A stretch of DNA of 64,000 bases, taken from NCBI GenBank assembly GCA_017406565.1, contig JAFQYG010000002.1, positions 62,001 to 126,000 on the forward strand. Reading direction: 5' to 3'. Under the pieces are notes generated by a model. That model searched no databases. It was not told where the DNA came from and saw nothing but the letters and a program-made list of their open reading frames with translations. The position numbers and the translations under genes are program-made. Within the stretch, counting starts at the first letter, position 1; every line of letters begins with the position of its first letter. Of this stretch, positions 8,244 to 15,754 are shown in pieces. The stretch comes from Candidatus Saccharimonadota bacterium. GTDB lineage: Bacteria > Patescibacteriota > Saccharimonadia > Saccharimonadales > Saccharimonadaceae.

Positions 8244-9287
8244 ATGGCTAAAAATAAGCGTGTTGGTTTTTCTGTACGGACAATTTTAATTGTTCTTACG
8301 GCTATTTTAGTGGGATATGTAGTATATCAGAACTGGCCAGATATTCAGGAAACATTTAAACATCTACATGAAGCGAATGGTTTCGTCTTGATATTACTGA
8401 TTCCGGAACAATTATTTATGTACTTTGCTTGCGGGCAAATATTTTTTTCATACTTGAAGCAACAAAGAAATGTTACAAAGTTTTCAAAAAAAGAGATTTT
8501 AAAAATCTCGACTGAATTAAATTTTGTGAATCATGCGGTTCCAGCTGGTGGTGTAGGCGGACTGGCTTTTTTGACGTATCGAATGACGCCATATGGAGTA
8601 AGTGCTGGGCAAGCGTCTTTTTTGTATATTTTTAGATATGCAGTGACGACGGTGATTAATTATGCGCAGGCTTTGATTGCGATTTTGGTTTTATTGACGT
8701 TAGGTTTGATTCCGCCAGAAGCACGTTGGATTATTCCAGTATCACTGTTAATGAATTTGGGAGTATTTGGATTTTTGAGTTTAATGGTATATGTAGCGAG
8801 TAGCAAAAAAAGGATAGAATTTTTTTCTAGAACTATTTCACGTTTTTTAAATGGATTAGTTAGGTTGGTAACTTTTGGCCGTAAAAAGTATATTATGAGA
8901 TATGACAAAATTAGTGCATATTTTGCGGATATTCATGAAAGTGTCAAAATTGCTAAGAAAGATAAAAAGTTGCTGAGAAAACCTACGTTGTGGGGGTTGA
9001 TTTATAGTTTTTGCGAAGTAGGTACTTATTGGATTGTGGCTATTTCGTTAGGACGGCCTGAACTTTTGGCATATATTATGGTGGGGGAAGCGATTGGGTC
9101 GGTATTCGATGGAATAATTCCTTATGGATTGTATGAACTTGGAATGGCTGGTGTGATGATTGCGCTTGGCGTGGATTTTCCGACAGCAACAATTATCACT
9201 GTGATGACTAGAGTGATTACTTTATTATTTACTATTGCGTCTGGTTCGATTCCATATTATGATGCAATTAGGGATAAAGATGAATAG
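8244..9287 (+). CDS. Flippase-like integral membrane protein (lysylphosphatidylglycerol synthase TM region / UPF0104 type)
   Basis: Multi-pass membrane protein of 347 residues. The region NFVNHAVPAGGVGGLAFLTYRM followed by repeated hydrophobic segments and a late VGEAIGSVFDGIIPYGLYELGMAGVM matches the LPG_synthase_TM / UPF0104 family, known as the flippase-like half of MprF and as stand-alone proteins in lipid or glycan export. No synthase domain follows, so aminoacyl-lipid synthesis is not supported. The extended -10 box TGCTATAAT ends 6 nt before the ATG (leaderless). Its 3' end overlaps xseA by 8 nt, which suggests co-transcription. Confidence 0.75.
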   Translation: MAKNKRVGFSVRTILIVLTAILVGYVVYQNWPDIQETFKHLHEANGFVLILLIPEQLFMYFACGQIFFSYLKQQRNVTKFSKKEILKISTELNFVNHAVPAGGVGGLAFLTYRMTPYGVSAGQASFLYIFRYAVTTVINYAQALIAILVLLTLGLIPPEARWIIPVSLLMNLGVFGFLSLMVYVASSKKRIEFFSRTISRFLNGLVRLVTFGRKKYIMRYDKISAYFADIHESVKIAKKDKKLLRKPTLWGLIYSFCEVGTYWIVAISLGRPELLAYIMVGEAIGSVFDGIIPYGLYELGMAGVMIALGVDFPTATIITVMTRVITLLFTIASGSIPYYDAIRDKDE

Positions 9288-10434
9288 TTTTACACCGACA
9301 GAGTTTATTGGAGTGGTAAATCAGACGCTTGAGTATGCGTATGCACCGGTGATGATTACGGGTGAAGTAGCAAGCTTCAAAGTAAACCAGAATAAATGGG
9401 TATTTTTTGACCTTAAAGATGAAGAATCGTCGGTATCTTGCTTTATGACCTTGTGGTCGCTTAGGATTCCATTAGAAGATGGCATGAAAGTTGTAGTAAG
9501 AGCGGTGCCAAAGTTAACAAAATGGGGAAAGTTTTCTTTGACTGTGGATGCGGTTCAACCTATAGGAGAAGGAAGTCTGAAAAAAGCATATGAACTGCTA
9601 AAGAAAAAATTGACAGCAGAGGGGCTCTTTGATAAGGCTAAGAAGCGCGAATTACCTGAAGACATAACAAAACTGGGAGTGATTTCGTCTACGCAGGCGG
9701 CTGGTTATGCAGATTTTGTAAAGATTATAAATGCAAGATGGGGAGGAATAAAAATTCAAGTTGCGCATACCCAAGTACAGGGTATGGATGCACCGGATCA
9801 AATTATACGTGCTTTAAAGTATTTTAATGAACGAGGCGAAGTACAAGTGATTGCAATTTTGCGTGGTGGGGGAAGTGCGGATGATCTGTCGTGTTTTAAT
9901 GATGAGGCTTTGGTGAGAGAAATTGCAGCAAGTCGTATCCCGGTAATTACGGGTATTGGGCATGAAGTGGATGAGTCTTTATGTGATTTAGCAGCAGATA
10001 TGAGAGCTTCGACGCCGTCTAATGCGGCTGAAATGTTAACGCGAGATAGAATAATCGAGGCTGCTAAAGTAGACAAGTTGATTAGGCAAACAAAACAAGT
10101 GGCTTTGCAGGAGATTAAAAAGGCTAAGATAAATAATGCTGGAGCAGTTAAGCAAGTTGCGAAAGGGATTTTGGATAAATATATCGAGCCAATGCGAGAA
10201 GTAAATCAAGGCAAACTTACTAAGATGATTGATAAGATAAAGGAAGAGTACCAAAACGTTGCAGGTGATGTGCGCCATAAAGTAAAATTGCTTGAAGTAT
10301 TGAATCCAGAAAAAGTGCTTAGTCAAGGCTATGCAATTCTTTCTGGTAAAATTTCACCCGGTGAAACAATTAACATCACGACTCTAAATAAAGAAGTTGA
10401 AGCTGAGATTAAAAAAGTTAAAGAAAGGAAATAA
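9280..10434 (+). CDS. xseA: Exodeoxyribonuclease VII large subunit
   Basis: Single-strand-specific exonuclease subunit. An N-terminal OB fold (VVNQTLEYAYAPVMITGEVASFKVNQNKWVFFDLKD) is followed by the catalytic region: GVISSTQAAGYADFVKII, the (I)AILRGGGSADDLSCFNDEALVREIAASRIPVITGIGHEVDESLCDLAADMRASTPSNAAEM core and a long helical tail. Start chosen at 9280 (MNSFTPTEF), which overlaps the end of the upstream gene by 8 nt; an upstream in-frame ATG at 9235 would add 15 residues that overlap a membrane gene and do not look like XseA. xseB follows directly. Confidence 0.94.
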   Translation: MNSFTPTEFIGVVNQTLEYAYAPVMITGEVASFKVNQNKWVFFDLKDEESSVSCFMTLWSLRIPLEDGMKVVVRAVPKLTKWGKFSLTVDAVQPIGEGSLKKAYELLKKKLTAEGLFDKAKKRELPEDITKLGVISSTQAAGYADFVKIINARWGGIKIQVAHTQVQGMDAPDQIIRALKYFNERGEVQVIAILRGGGSADDLSCFNDEALVREIAASRIPVITGIGHEVDESLCDLAADMRASTPSNAAEMLTRDRIIEAAKVDKLIRQTKQVALQEIKKAKINNAGAVKQVAKGILDKYIEPMREVNQGKLTKMIDKIKEEYQNVAGDVRHKVKLLEVLNPEKVLSQGYAILSGKISPGETINITTLNKEVEAEIKKVKERK

Positions 10435-10635
10435 ATGGCAGAAAAAAGTTTGAATCAGAAAATTGAAGAATTAGACGAGAAAGTGGAATGGTTTTATTCA
10501 GATGAGTTTAAATTAGAAGAAGCAGTGGATAAATACAAGGATGCAGCTAAACTAGCTCGTGAAATTGAAAAAGACCTTGATGGATTGAAGAACGAAATTG
10601 AAGTGTTGTCAGAGGATTTTAGTAAAAAATCATAA
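10435..10635 (+). CDS. xseB: Exodeoxyribonuclease VII small subunit
   Basis: Short helical partner of XseA (66 residues). The pattern LNQKIEELDEKVEWFYSDEFKLEEAVDKYKDAAKLAREIEKDL is typical XseB. The ATG directly follows the xseA stop, with GAAAGGAAA as ribosome site, so the two subunits are translated from one message. Confidence 0.92.
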   Translation: MAEKSLNQKIEELDEKVEWFYSDEFKLEEAVDKYKDAAKLAREIEKDLDGLKNEIEVLSEDFSKKS

Positions 10636-10700
10636 ATACTTGTAATATTTTCCGAGAATGCTGTGTTGATGGGATGTAAATGATGTGATACAATATACTT

Positions 10701-11486
10701 ATGGATAATTCTCAAATGCCACCAATTCAACCAGTACAACCAATTCAACCGGTGCAGCCGATGGGTCAGTATCAGACTGGGCCGAATGGAATGCCTATGG
10801 TGCAACAAGTGCAAGTGATGCCAGAGCAGAAAAAAGATATATCTGGTTTAATCAAGACGATTGTTATTATTATAGTCTCGTTGATTGCGGTGACATTTAT
10901 TGGTTTGTTTATTTGGATGATGGTTGAAAAACAAACCATCGAGACAAATGTAGATGACATGATTAGAAAAGCTCAAGCTGAAGCGCGTGATGAGCAATCA
11001 TCTAAAATGGAGGCTGAGTTCTTGGAGCGTGAAAAATATCCATATAAGACCTTTTCTGGTCCAGAAGATTATGGCAAATTATCTTTTCAATATCCAAAGA
11101 CGTGGAGTGTTTATATTGAACAGTCTGCAAATAAAGGTGGTGATTTTAAAGCTTATTTGAATCCTGGGCAAGTTGATGCAGTAGGAAAAGAAACACTCAA
11201 TGCGCTTAGAGTAACTATTTTGAATAAAAGCTATGATGAAGTGACGGCTGATTATCAGAAGAAAATGGATAGGAAAGATTCAAATTTGACTGTAGAAGCA
11301 GTGAATGTCGGTTCGGATGGAGCGACTCAAGCGAATCGCTATTCTGGTACAATTCCTGATACAGAATTTTTGGGATATATTGTAACTTTTAGAATTCGCG
11401 ATAAAACAGTGATATTGCAAACAGATTCGGTTAACTTCAGAGAAGAATTCGATAAGCTACTTGGTACGATAAACTATAATAAATAG
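10701..11486 (+). CDS. Single-pass membrane protein with Pro/Gln-rich N-terminus, unknown
   Basis: The N-terminal 45 residues are a low-complexity Pro/Gln/Val tract with the repeat QPVQPIQPVQP, probably cytoplasmic. One membrane helix follows (about residues 51-73, TIVIIIVSLIAVTFIGLFIWMM), then an extracytoplasmic domain of about 170 residues with YGKLSFQYPKTWSVYIEQ, a pattern reminiscent of PsbP-like or lipoprotein beta folds, but I would not assign a family. TACAAT (10689-10694) ends 6 nt before the ATG, so the message is likely leaderless. The gene stands alone between xseB and the kinase gene. Confidence 0.65.
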   Translation: MDNSQMPPIQPVQPIQPVQPMGQYQTGPNGMPMVQQVQVMPEQKKDISGLIKTIVIIIVSLIAVTFIGLFIWMMVEKQTIETNVDDMIRKAQAEARDEQSSKMEAEFLEREKYPYKTFSGPEDYGKLSFQYPKTWSVYIEQSANKGGDFKAYLNPGQVDAVGKETLNALRVTILNKSYDEVTADYQKKMDRKDSNLTVEAVNVGSDGATQANRYSGTIPDTEFLGYIVTFRIRDKTVILQTDSVNFREEFDKLLGTINYNK

Positions 11487-11506
11487 AATCGTGTTATAAT
11501 GGGGGT

Positions 11507-12205
11507 ATGGATGTGGAGGTTGATGGGATTTTGGTGGCAGCGCACGAACTGAAGGCACCACTGGCGGTGCTGAGGCAGTTGGCGTTGTCATTAGATGAAA
11601 TGAATAGTTCGAATGAGTATATTCGTAACGAGATGGTTAATGTATCAGAGCGAGCAATTAGACAAGTAAATGATTTAGTTAAAGTAAAAAGACTTGAAGA
11701 CGGTTTGTTTGAGATGGAGCCAGTGTCGGTGCGGGCGGTTTGTGACGAAGTAACTCGTGAATTAGCTCATTTGTTTAAGGTGGATCAAAAAGGTTTGTCA
11801 GTAAAATATTCGAATCGAACGAGATTAGTAACAGCAAATAGGGAACTGCTGTATAGTGTAATTTATAATTTCTTACTAAATGCAATGCATTATGCTGATG
11901 ATAGAACTAAAGCGGAGCTCGTGGTTAAGGATTATTGTGGAAGAGTACAGGTTGCAATTCGCGATTATGGACCAGCTTTGCCAATGGATATTTGGCGAGA
12001 AATGAAAGGGGGTTTTATTAAAAAACCTACTTCGATTGCGATGCGTCCTGGTTCATCTGGATTGGGATTATTTATCGCGTCGAGGTTTTCTCGTTATATG
12101 CATGCGGATGTTGGTGCAGTGCGACATCGGGACGGAACGAGTTTTTATGTAAATTTACCAATTTCTAAACAGATGAGTATGTTTGACTATGATTTTCGTG
12201 ATTGA
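11507..12205 (+). CDS. Soluble histidine kinase without sensor domain
   Basis: Short kinase of 232 residues. A dimerisation/phosphoacceptor box AAHELKAPLAVLRQL near residue 15 carries the His; the HATPase domain shows the N box NFLLNAMHYA, G1 RDYGPALP and G2 GSSGLGLFIASRF. There is no membrane helix and no PAS or GAF domain, so the input must come from a partner or from the few N-terminal residues. TATAAT (11495-11500) ends 6 nt before the ATG. It overlaps the receiver gene at 12189, which makes the two a cognate pair. Confidence 0.88.
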   Translation: MDVEVDGILVAAHELKAPLAVLRQLALSLDEMNSSNEYIRNEMVNVSERAIRQVNDLVKVKRLEDGLFEMEPVSVRAVCDEVTRELAHLFKVDQKGLSVKYSNRTRLVTANRELLYSVIYNFLLNAMHYADDRTKAELVVKDYCGRVQVAIRDYGPALPMDIWREMKGGFIKKPTSIAMRPGSSGLGLFIASRFSRYMHADVGAVRHRDGTSFYVNLPISKQMSMFDYDFRD

Positions 12206-12542
12206 TGATGATAAAATAATGGCCGAATGTATTGCGCGTGCGTGTGCTGGCTATACTGTGCGTATTTTTAATAATGCAATTACAGCTATGGAGGCGATTA
12301 GTGAAAACCAAGTGCCGGATTTGATTTTTTTAGATATATTATTAGATGGCCCAGATGGATTTACTTTTTTGAATGAGTTGGTGTCTTATACTGATACGGC
12401 GAAAATCCCAATCGTGATAGTGTCATCATTGAATATAGACAATAATGATTTATCGGTGTATGGGGTAATAGGAGTACTAAATAAAGATACTATGTTACCG
12501 GAGGATATAAAAAAATATGCGAATGAATACTGTGACAAATAA
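12189..12542 (+). CDS. Stand-alone response-regulator receiver protein
   Basis: CheY-like receiver of about 117 residues: acidic pocket IDDDK at the N-terminus, phospho-acceptor Asp in LIFLDILLDGPDGF, conserved Ser in VIVSSLN and Lys in VLNKD. There is no DNA-binding or enzymatic output domain. Start taken as the ATG at 12189; a TTG two codons upstream is also possible. It overlaps the kinase gene by 17 nt and recO by 26 nt, so all three are one transcript. Without an output domain it must act by protein contact. Confidence 0.86.
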   Translation: MIFVIDDDKIMAECIARACAGYTVRIFNNAITAMEAISENQVPDLIFLDILLDGPDGFTFLNELVSYTDTAKIPIVIVSSLNIDNNDLSVYGVIGVLNKDTMLPEDIKKYANEYCDK

Positions 12543-13209
12543 TGATATACGTACGCAGGGGTTTGTCCTAAGAAGAACAAACTATGGCGAAGCGGACAGG
12601 ATTCTAAATATTATTACACCTTTGGGCAAATTTGTGGTGATAGCAAAAAGTGTACGGAAGTCAAAATCGAAACTGGCTGGAAGTGTAGAAATGTTTTCTC
12701 TGATTGACTTTAATATACATCAGGGAAGGTCTGAATTTGGTGTGGTAACTGGCGCGAAGATGTTGGAGCATTATGGTGAAATTTTACATGATTATCGGCG
12801 AATGGAGTTGGCGGGTTTGGTTTTAAAAAAAATTAGTCAAGCAGCGGAAAGTGCAAATTCGGAAGAGTATTTTAATATAACTAAACAGTGTTTAGTTGGT
12901 TTGAATGCTGGCCTAAATACTGATTTGATTGAGGCGTGGTTTTTATTACATTTGATGAAGGTGATGGGGGAAGAAATGAATCTATATCGTGATATTAATG
13001 GAGAAAAACTAGTAGAAAACGAGAATTATTCATTTGATAATACAGCATTGGCATTTATGGCTAATGATGGGGGAGAGTTCGGTACGAACGAGATAAAATT
13101 CTTACGACTCCTAGTCACATCAAAGTTAAACGTAGTACAGAGAGTGAAAGTTGATGATTCAATGATTCGTGAAATTTTAGATTTGGTACGAGTAGTAGCA
13201 CACTTATAA
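12517..13209 (+). CDS. recO: DNA repair protein RecO
   Basis: RecFOR-pathway mediator that helps load RecA. The N-terminal OB fold is typical: TQGFVLRRTNYGEADRILNIITPLGKFVVIAKSVRKSKSKLAG; the helical C-terminal part contains LRLLVTSKLNVVQRVKVDD. At 230 residues it is near normal length. No zinc-binding Cys cluster is seen. Starts at 12517 or 12523 are possible; GGAGG at 12500-12504 serves either. It overlaps the receiver gene. Confidence 0.88.
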   Translation: MRMNTVTNNDIRTQGFVLRRTNYGEADRILNIITPLGKFVVIAKSVRKSKSKLAGSVEMFSLIDFNIHQGRSEFGVVTGAKMLEHYGEILHDYRRMELAGLVLKKISQAAESANSEEYFNITKQCLVGLNAGLNTDLIEAWFLLHLMKVMGEEMNLYRDINGEKLVENENYSFDNTALAFMANDGGEFGTNEIKFLRLLVTSKLNVVQRVKVDDSMIREILDLVRVVAHL

Positions 13210-13250
13210 AATATGTTATAATTGTCTTATAACAAACAAAGGAGATATTT

Positions 13251-13775
13251 ATGGCAGATTTTAATAAAATTTTGACGCCTGGGGATTATAAAAATGGTGA
13301 ATTAAATGTCGTGATTGAGATTCCAACTGGTTCCAATCATAAAATTGAATGGGATCGTGAACATGCTTGCTTTATGCTAGACAGAGTTGAACCGATGGCT
13401 TTTGCGAAGCCATGTAACTATGGTTTTATTCCTCAAACTTTGGATGAAGATGGTGACGAATTGGATGTATTAATGATTACTGATCAGCCACTAACAACTG
13501 GTATCTGGATGAAAGCACGTATTCTTGGTGTAATGAAGTTTGTTGATGGTGGGGAGGTAGATGACAAAATTATTTGTGTGCCGGATGATGATCGTAATAA
13601 TGGCGATGCTTACAAAACTTTGGAGGATTTGCCAGCACAAACTTTGAAACAGATCGAGTTCCATTTTAATCATTATAAAGATTTGAAGAAGCCAGGTACA
13701 ACTGAAGTAAAGGCATTTGAAGGCTTGGAAGAGGCAAAGAAAGTAATCGAAGCAGCAATTAAGAGATTCAAGTAG
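13251..13775 (+). CDS. ppa: Inorganic pyrophosphatase (family I)
   Basis: Hydrolyses pyrophosphate from nucleotide-dependent synthesis. The family I active site is complete: VVIEIPTGSNHKIEWDRE, YGFIPQTLDEDGDELDVLMI with the DxDxxD acidic triad, and KVIEAAIKRF at the end. The 174-residue length is standard. It has its own TATAAT (13217-13222), a leader with AAAGGAG and a strong terminator. Confidence 0.97.
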   Translation: MADFNKILTPGDYKNGELNVVIEIPTGSNHKIEWDREHACFMLDRVEPMAFAKPCNYGFIPQTLDEDGDELDVLMITDQPLTTGIWMKARILGVMKFVDGGEVDDKIICVPDDDRNNGDAYKTLEDLPAQTLKQIEFHFNHYKDLKKPGTTEVKAFEGLEEAKKVIEAAIKRFK

Positions 13776-13781
13776 TAATCA

Positions 13782-13809
13782 AAAAACCTCCCTTCGGGGA
13801 GGTTTTTTG
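13782..13809 (+). terminator. Rho-independent terminator after ppa
   Basis: AAAAAACCTCCC, loop TTC, GGGGAGGTTTTTT. The A and T tracts on both sides mean it can also end the minus-strand gene that converges here. Confidence 0.92.
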
Positions 13810-13816
13810 TTGTTTT

Positions 13817-14359
13817 TTACTCTTCTTCGTCGTCGGTGCTTTCTTCGGAGTCGACGTCTTCTACATAATCATCGCTGTCGGTGTCCATGTTTTTCAATGT
13901 TTCCATTAATTCGATGCGCTCTTTAATCTGAGAAGCAGTTAATTCTTCATATTCGCTTTTATCGTTAGTGAATATAATATATTTGCCCTTTAATTCGGCA
14001 TTTTTGGCTTCTTCTTCATCAGAGTCTTTGAGTTGTTGGTAAGCCTTTTCAGCCGTGGCTGCATCGGCGAATTCGGCATAACTCTTCATGCCAGTTATTT
14101 CGTCACCAGAATAAGTGTAAACAATGTGGGTTTTGGTTGGGATATATTCCTCGCCTTCTTCTGAATCGATGTCGATTGAATCTGTCTCGTAAGTAAGGAC
14201 GTATTTCGTTCCATCGGATTTGAAATAGTCGTCGTTGAGTGTGTTGGCGCCGTTGCGAGCTATTATTACGATCGCTACTACAACGATAATTGCGACCAAT
14301 GCAACGCAAACACCAGTAATTATACTTTTATTATCCTTTCTTGCTGCTCGTTTAGCCAT
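13817..14359 (-). CDS. Single-pass membrane protein with acidic C-terminus, unknown
   Basis: A basic N-terminus (MAKRAARKDNK) precedes one membrane helix (about residues 13-33, SIITGVCVALVAIIVVVAIVII). The external part of about 145 residues includes TKYVLTYETDSIDI and ends in an Asp/Glu/Ser-rich tail. AAAAGGAG precedes the ATG. It lies downstream of glyQS on the same strand, but with a 37-nt gap. I recognise no family. Confidence 0.7.
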   Translation of the reverse strand: MAKRAARKDNKSIITGVCVALVAIIVVVAIVIIARNGANTLNDDYFKSDGTKYVLTYETDSIDIDSEEGEEYIPTKTHIVYTYSGDEITGMKSYAEFADAATAEKAYQQLKDSDEEEAKNAELKGKYIIFTNDKSEYEELTASQIKERIELMETLKNMDTDSDDYVEDVDSEESTDDEEE

Positions 14360-14396
14360 AATAATCTCCTTTTATGATTTTATATTAACATAAGAG

Positions 14397-15740
14397 TTAT
14401 AAATTAGCAATGTTTACACGAGTTTGCTTGGTAGTGTTGCGGTCTCGAACGGTAACAGTATTGTCGTTTAGTGTGTCAAAATCTATGACTATGCATTTTG
14501 GAGTACCAATTTCGTCTTGCTTGCGATAGCGTTTACCGATGTTACCGGAATCGTCCCAAGTAACGTGAGAGTATTTATTTTTAAGAAGATCAAAGACTTC
14601 TTTAGCTTTAGTAATGAGTTCTGGCTTGTTCTTTAATAGTGGTGAAACGCAGAATTTGTATGGTGCGAGATTCTCTGGAAGCTTTAAAACAGTGCGTTTT
14701 TCGCCGTTGATTTCGTCTTCGGTGTAGGCTGCAGTCATTACAGCAAGGAAGAGACGTTCGACACCGATTGAAGGTTCGATGACGTGTGGAATAAAAGATT
14801 CGCCTGTTTGTTTGTCGCGGTATTCCATAGACTTGCCGGATTCTCTCTGAATATTACTTAGATCAAAATCAGTGCGATAAGCTAGACCCATGAGCTCTTC
14901 TTCACCACCTGGGTAGTCGTACATAAAATCGATAGTGCGTTTGGAATAATGAGCGCGATCTTCGGCGGGAACTTCTAATTCGTGAATTTTTTCTTTTGGA
15001 AGTCCGATGACATTTTCTAAAAATTCGTGTTGGAGAGTGCGCATTAGTTCAAAGTTTTGTTCCCAAGTATCTGGGTGAACGAAATATTCGACTTCCATCT
15101 GAGAACATTCACGATCACGTAAGATAAAATCACGAGGACTAATTTCGTTACGGAAGGCTTTACCTTGTTGAGCTAGGCCAAAAGGTAAATTTGGATAAAA
15201 TGTATCTACGACATTTTTATAATTAGTGAAAATACCCTGCGCTGTTTCGGGGCGAAGATAGGCGATGTTTTTATTGCTAGTTGCTTCATCGTCATCTGGC
15301 AGAATTGCGCCAACATGAGTCTCGAACATCATATTGAACTTGCGGATAGGACCCCACGATTCTTTACCACAGACGGGGCATTTGGTATGAGTATTTAAGA
15401 ACTCTTCGGTGGTGACTGATTCATTGATACCGTCGGCGATTTTATCAGCACGAAAGCGTGATTTACACTCTTTACATTCGACAAGTGGATCAGCAAAAGT
15501 AGCAGTGTGGCCACTAGCTACCCACGTGCGAGGGTTCATAATAATAGCAGCATCAATGCCATACATATCGTTGCGGTCTTCGACGAAGAATTTCCACCAA
15601 GCGTCCATGATATTTTTCTTCAAAGCAGTGCCGAGTGGGCCAAAATCCCAAGTGCCGGCCATACCGCCGTAGACATCGCTTCCCTGAAAAATAAAGCCAC
15701 GACGTTTACATAAGCTTACTATATTGTCTAAATTTTCCAT
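14397..15740 (-). CDS. glyQS: Glycyl-tRNA synthetase, single-chain type
   Basis: Class II synthetase of the dimeric type found in eukaryotes, archaea and some bacteria, unlike the two-subunit GlyQ/GlyS enzyme. Seen: CKRRGFIFQGSDVYGGMAGTWDFGPLGTALKKN, RPETAQGIFTNYKNV (motif 2 region), LPFGLAQQGKAFRNEISPR, FDLSNIQRESGKSMEYRD, VIEPSIGVERL (motif 3) and a C-terminal anticodon-binding domain. A zinc-type cluster CKECKSRF...CPVCGKES is present. Start set at 15740 (MENLDNIV); a longer reading would run into the divergent ABC transporter gene. A TACAAT box on the minus strand lies 6 nt upstream. Confidence 0.95.
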   Translation of the reverse strand: MENLDNIVSLCKRRGFIFQGSDVYGGMAGTWDFGPLGTALKKNIMDAWWKFFVEDRNDMYGIDAAIIMNPRTWVASGHTATFADPLVECKECKSRFRADKIADGINESVTTEEFLNTHTKCPVCGKESWGPIRKFNMMFETHVGAILPDDDEATSNKNIAYLRPETAQGIFTNYKNVVDTFYPNLPFGLAQQGKAFRNEISPRDFILRDRECSQMEVEYFVHPDTWEQNFELMRTLQHEFLENVIGLPKEKIHELEVPAEDRAHYSKRTIDFMYDYPGGEEELMGLAYRTDFDLSNIQRESGKSMEYRDKQTGESFIPHVIEPSIGVERLFLAVMTAAYTEDEINGEKRTVLKLPENLAPYKFCVSPLLKNKPELITKAKEVFDLLKNKYSHVTWDDSGNIGKRYRKQDEIGTPKCIVIDFDTLNDNTVTVRDRNTTKQTRVNIANL

Positions 15741-15754
15741 GCTATAATTGTAAC
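15741..15754. promoter_or_regulatory. 14-bp divergent promoter shared by glyQS and the ABC exporter gene
   Basis: The whole gap between the two start codons is 14 bp. TATAAT (15743-15748) reads right and ends 6 nt before the exporter ATG; TACAAT reads left (complement of 15747-15752) and ends 6 nt before the glyQS ATG. The -10 boxes overlap, and each gene's -35 region lies inside the other gene's coding sequence. Confidence 0.75.
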
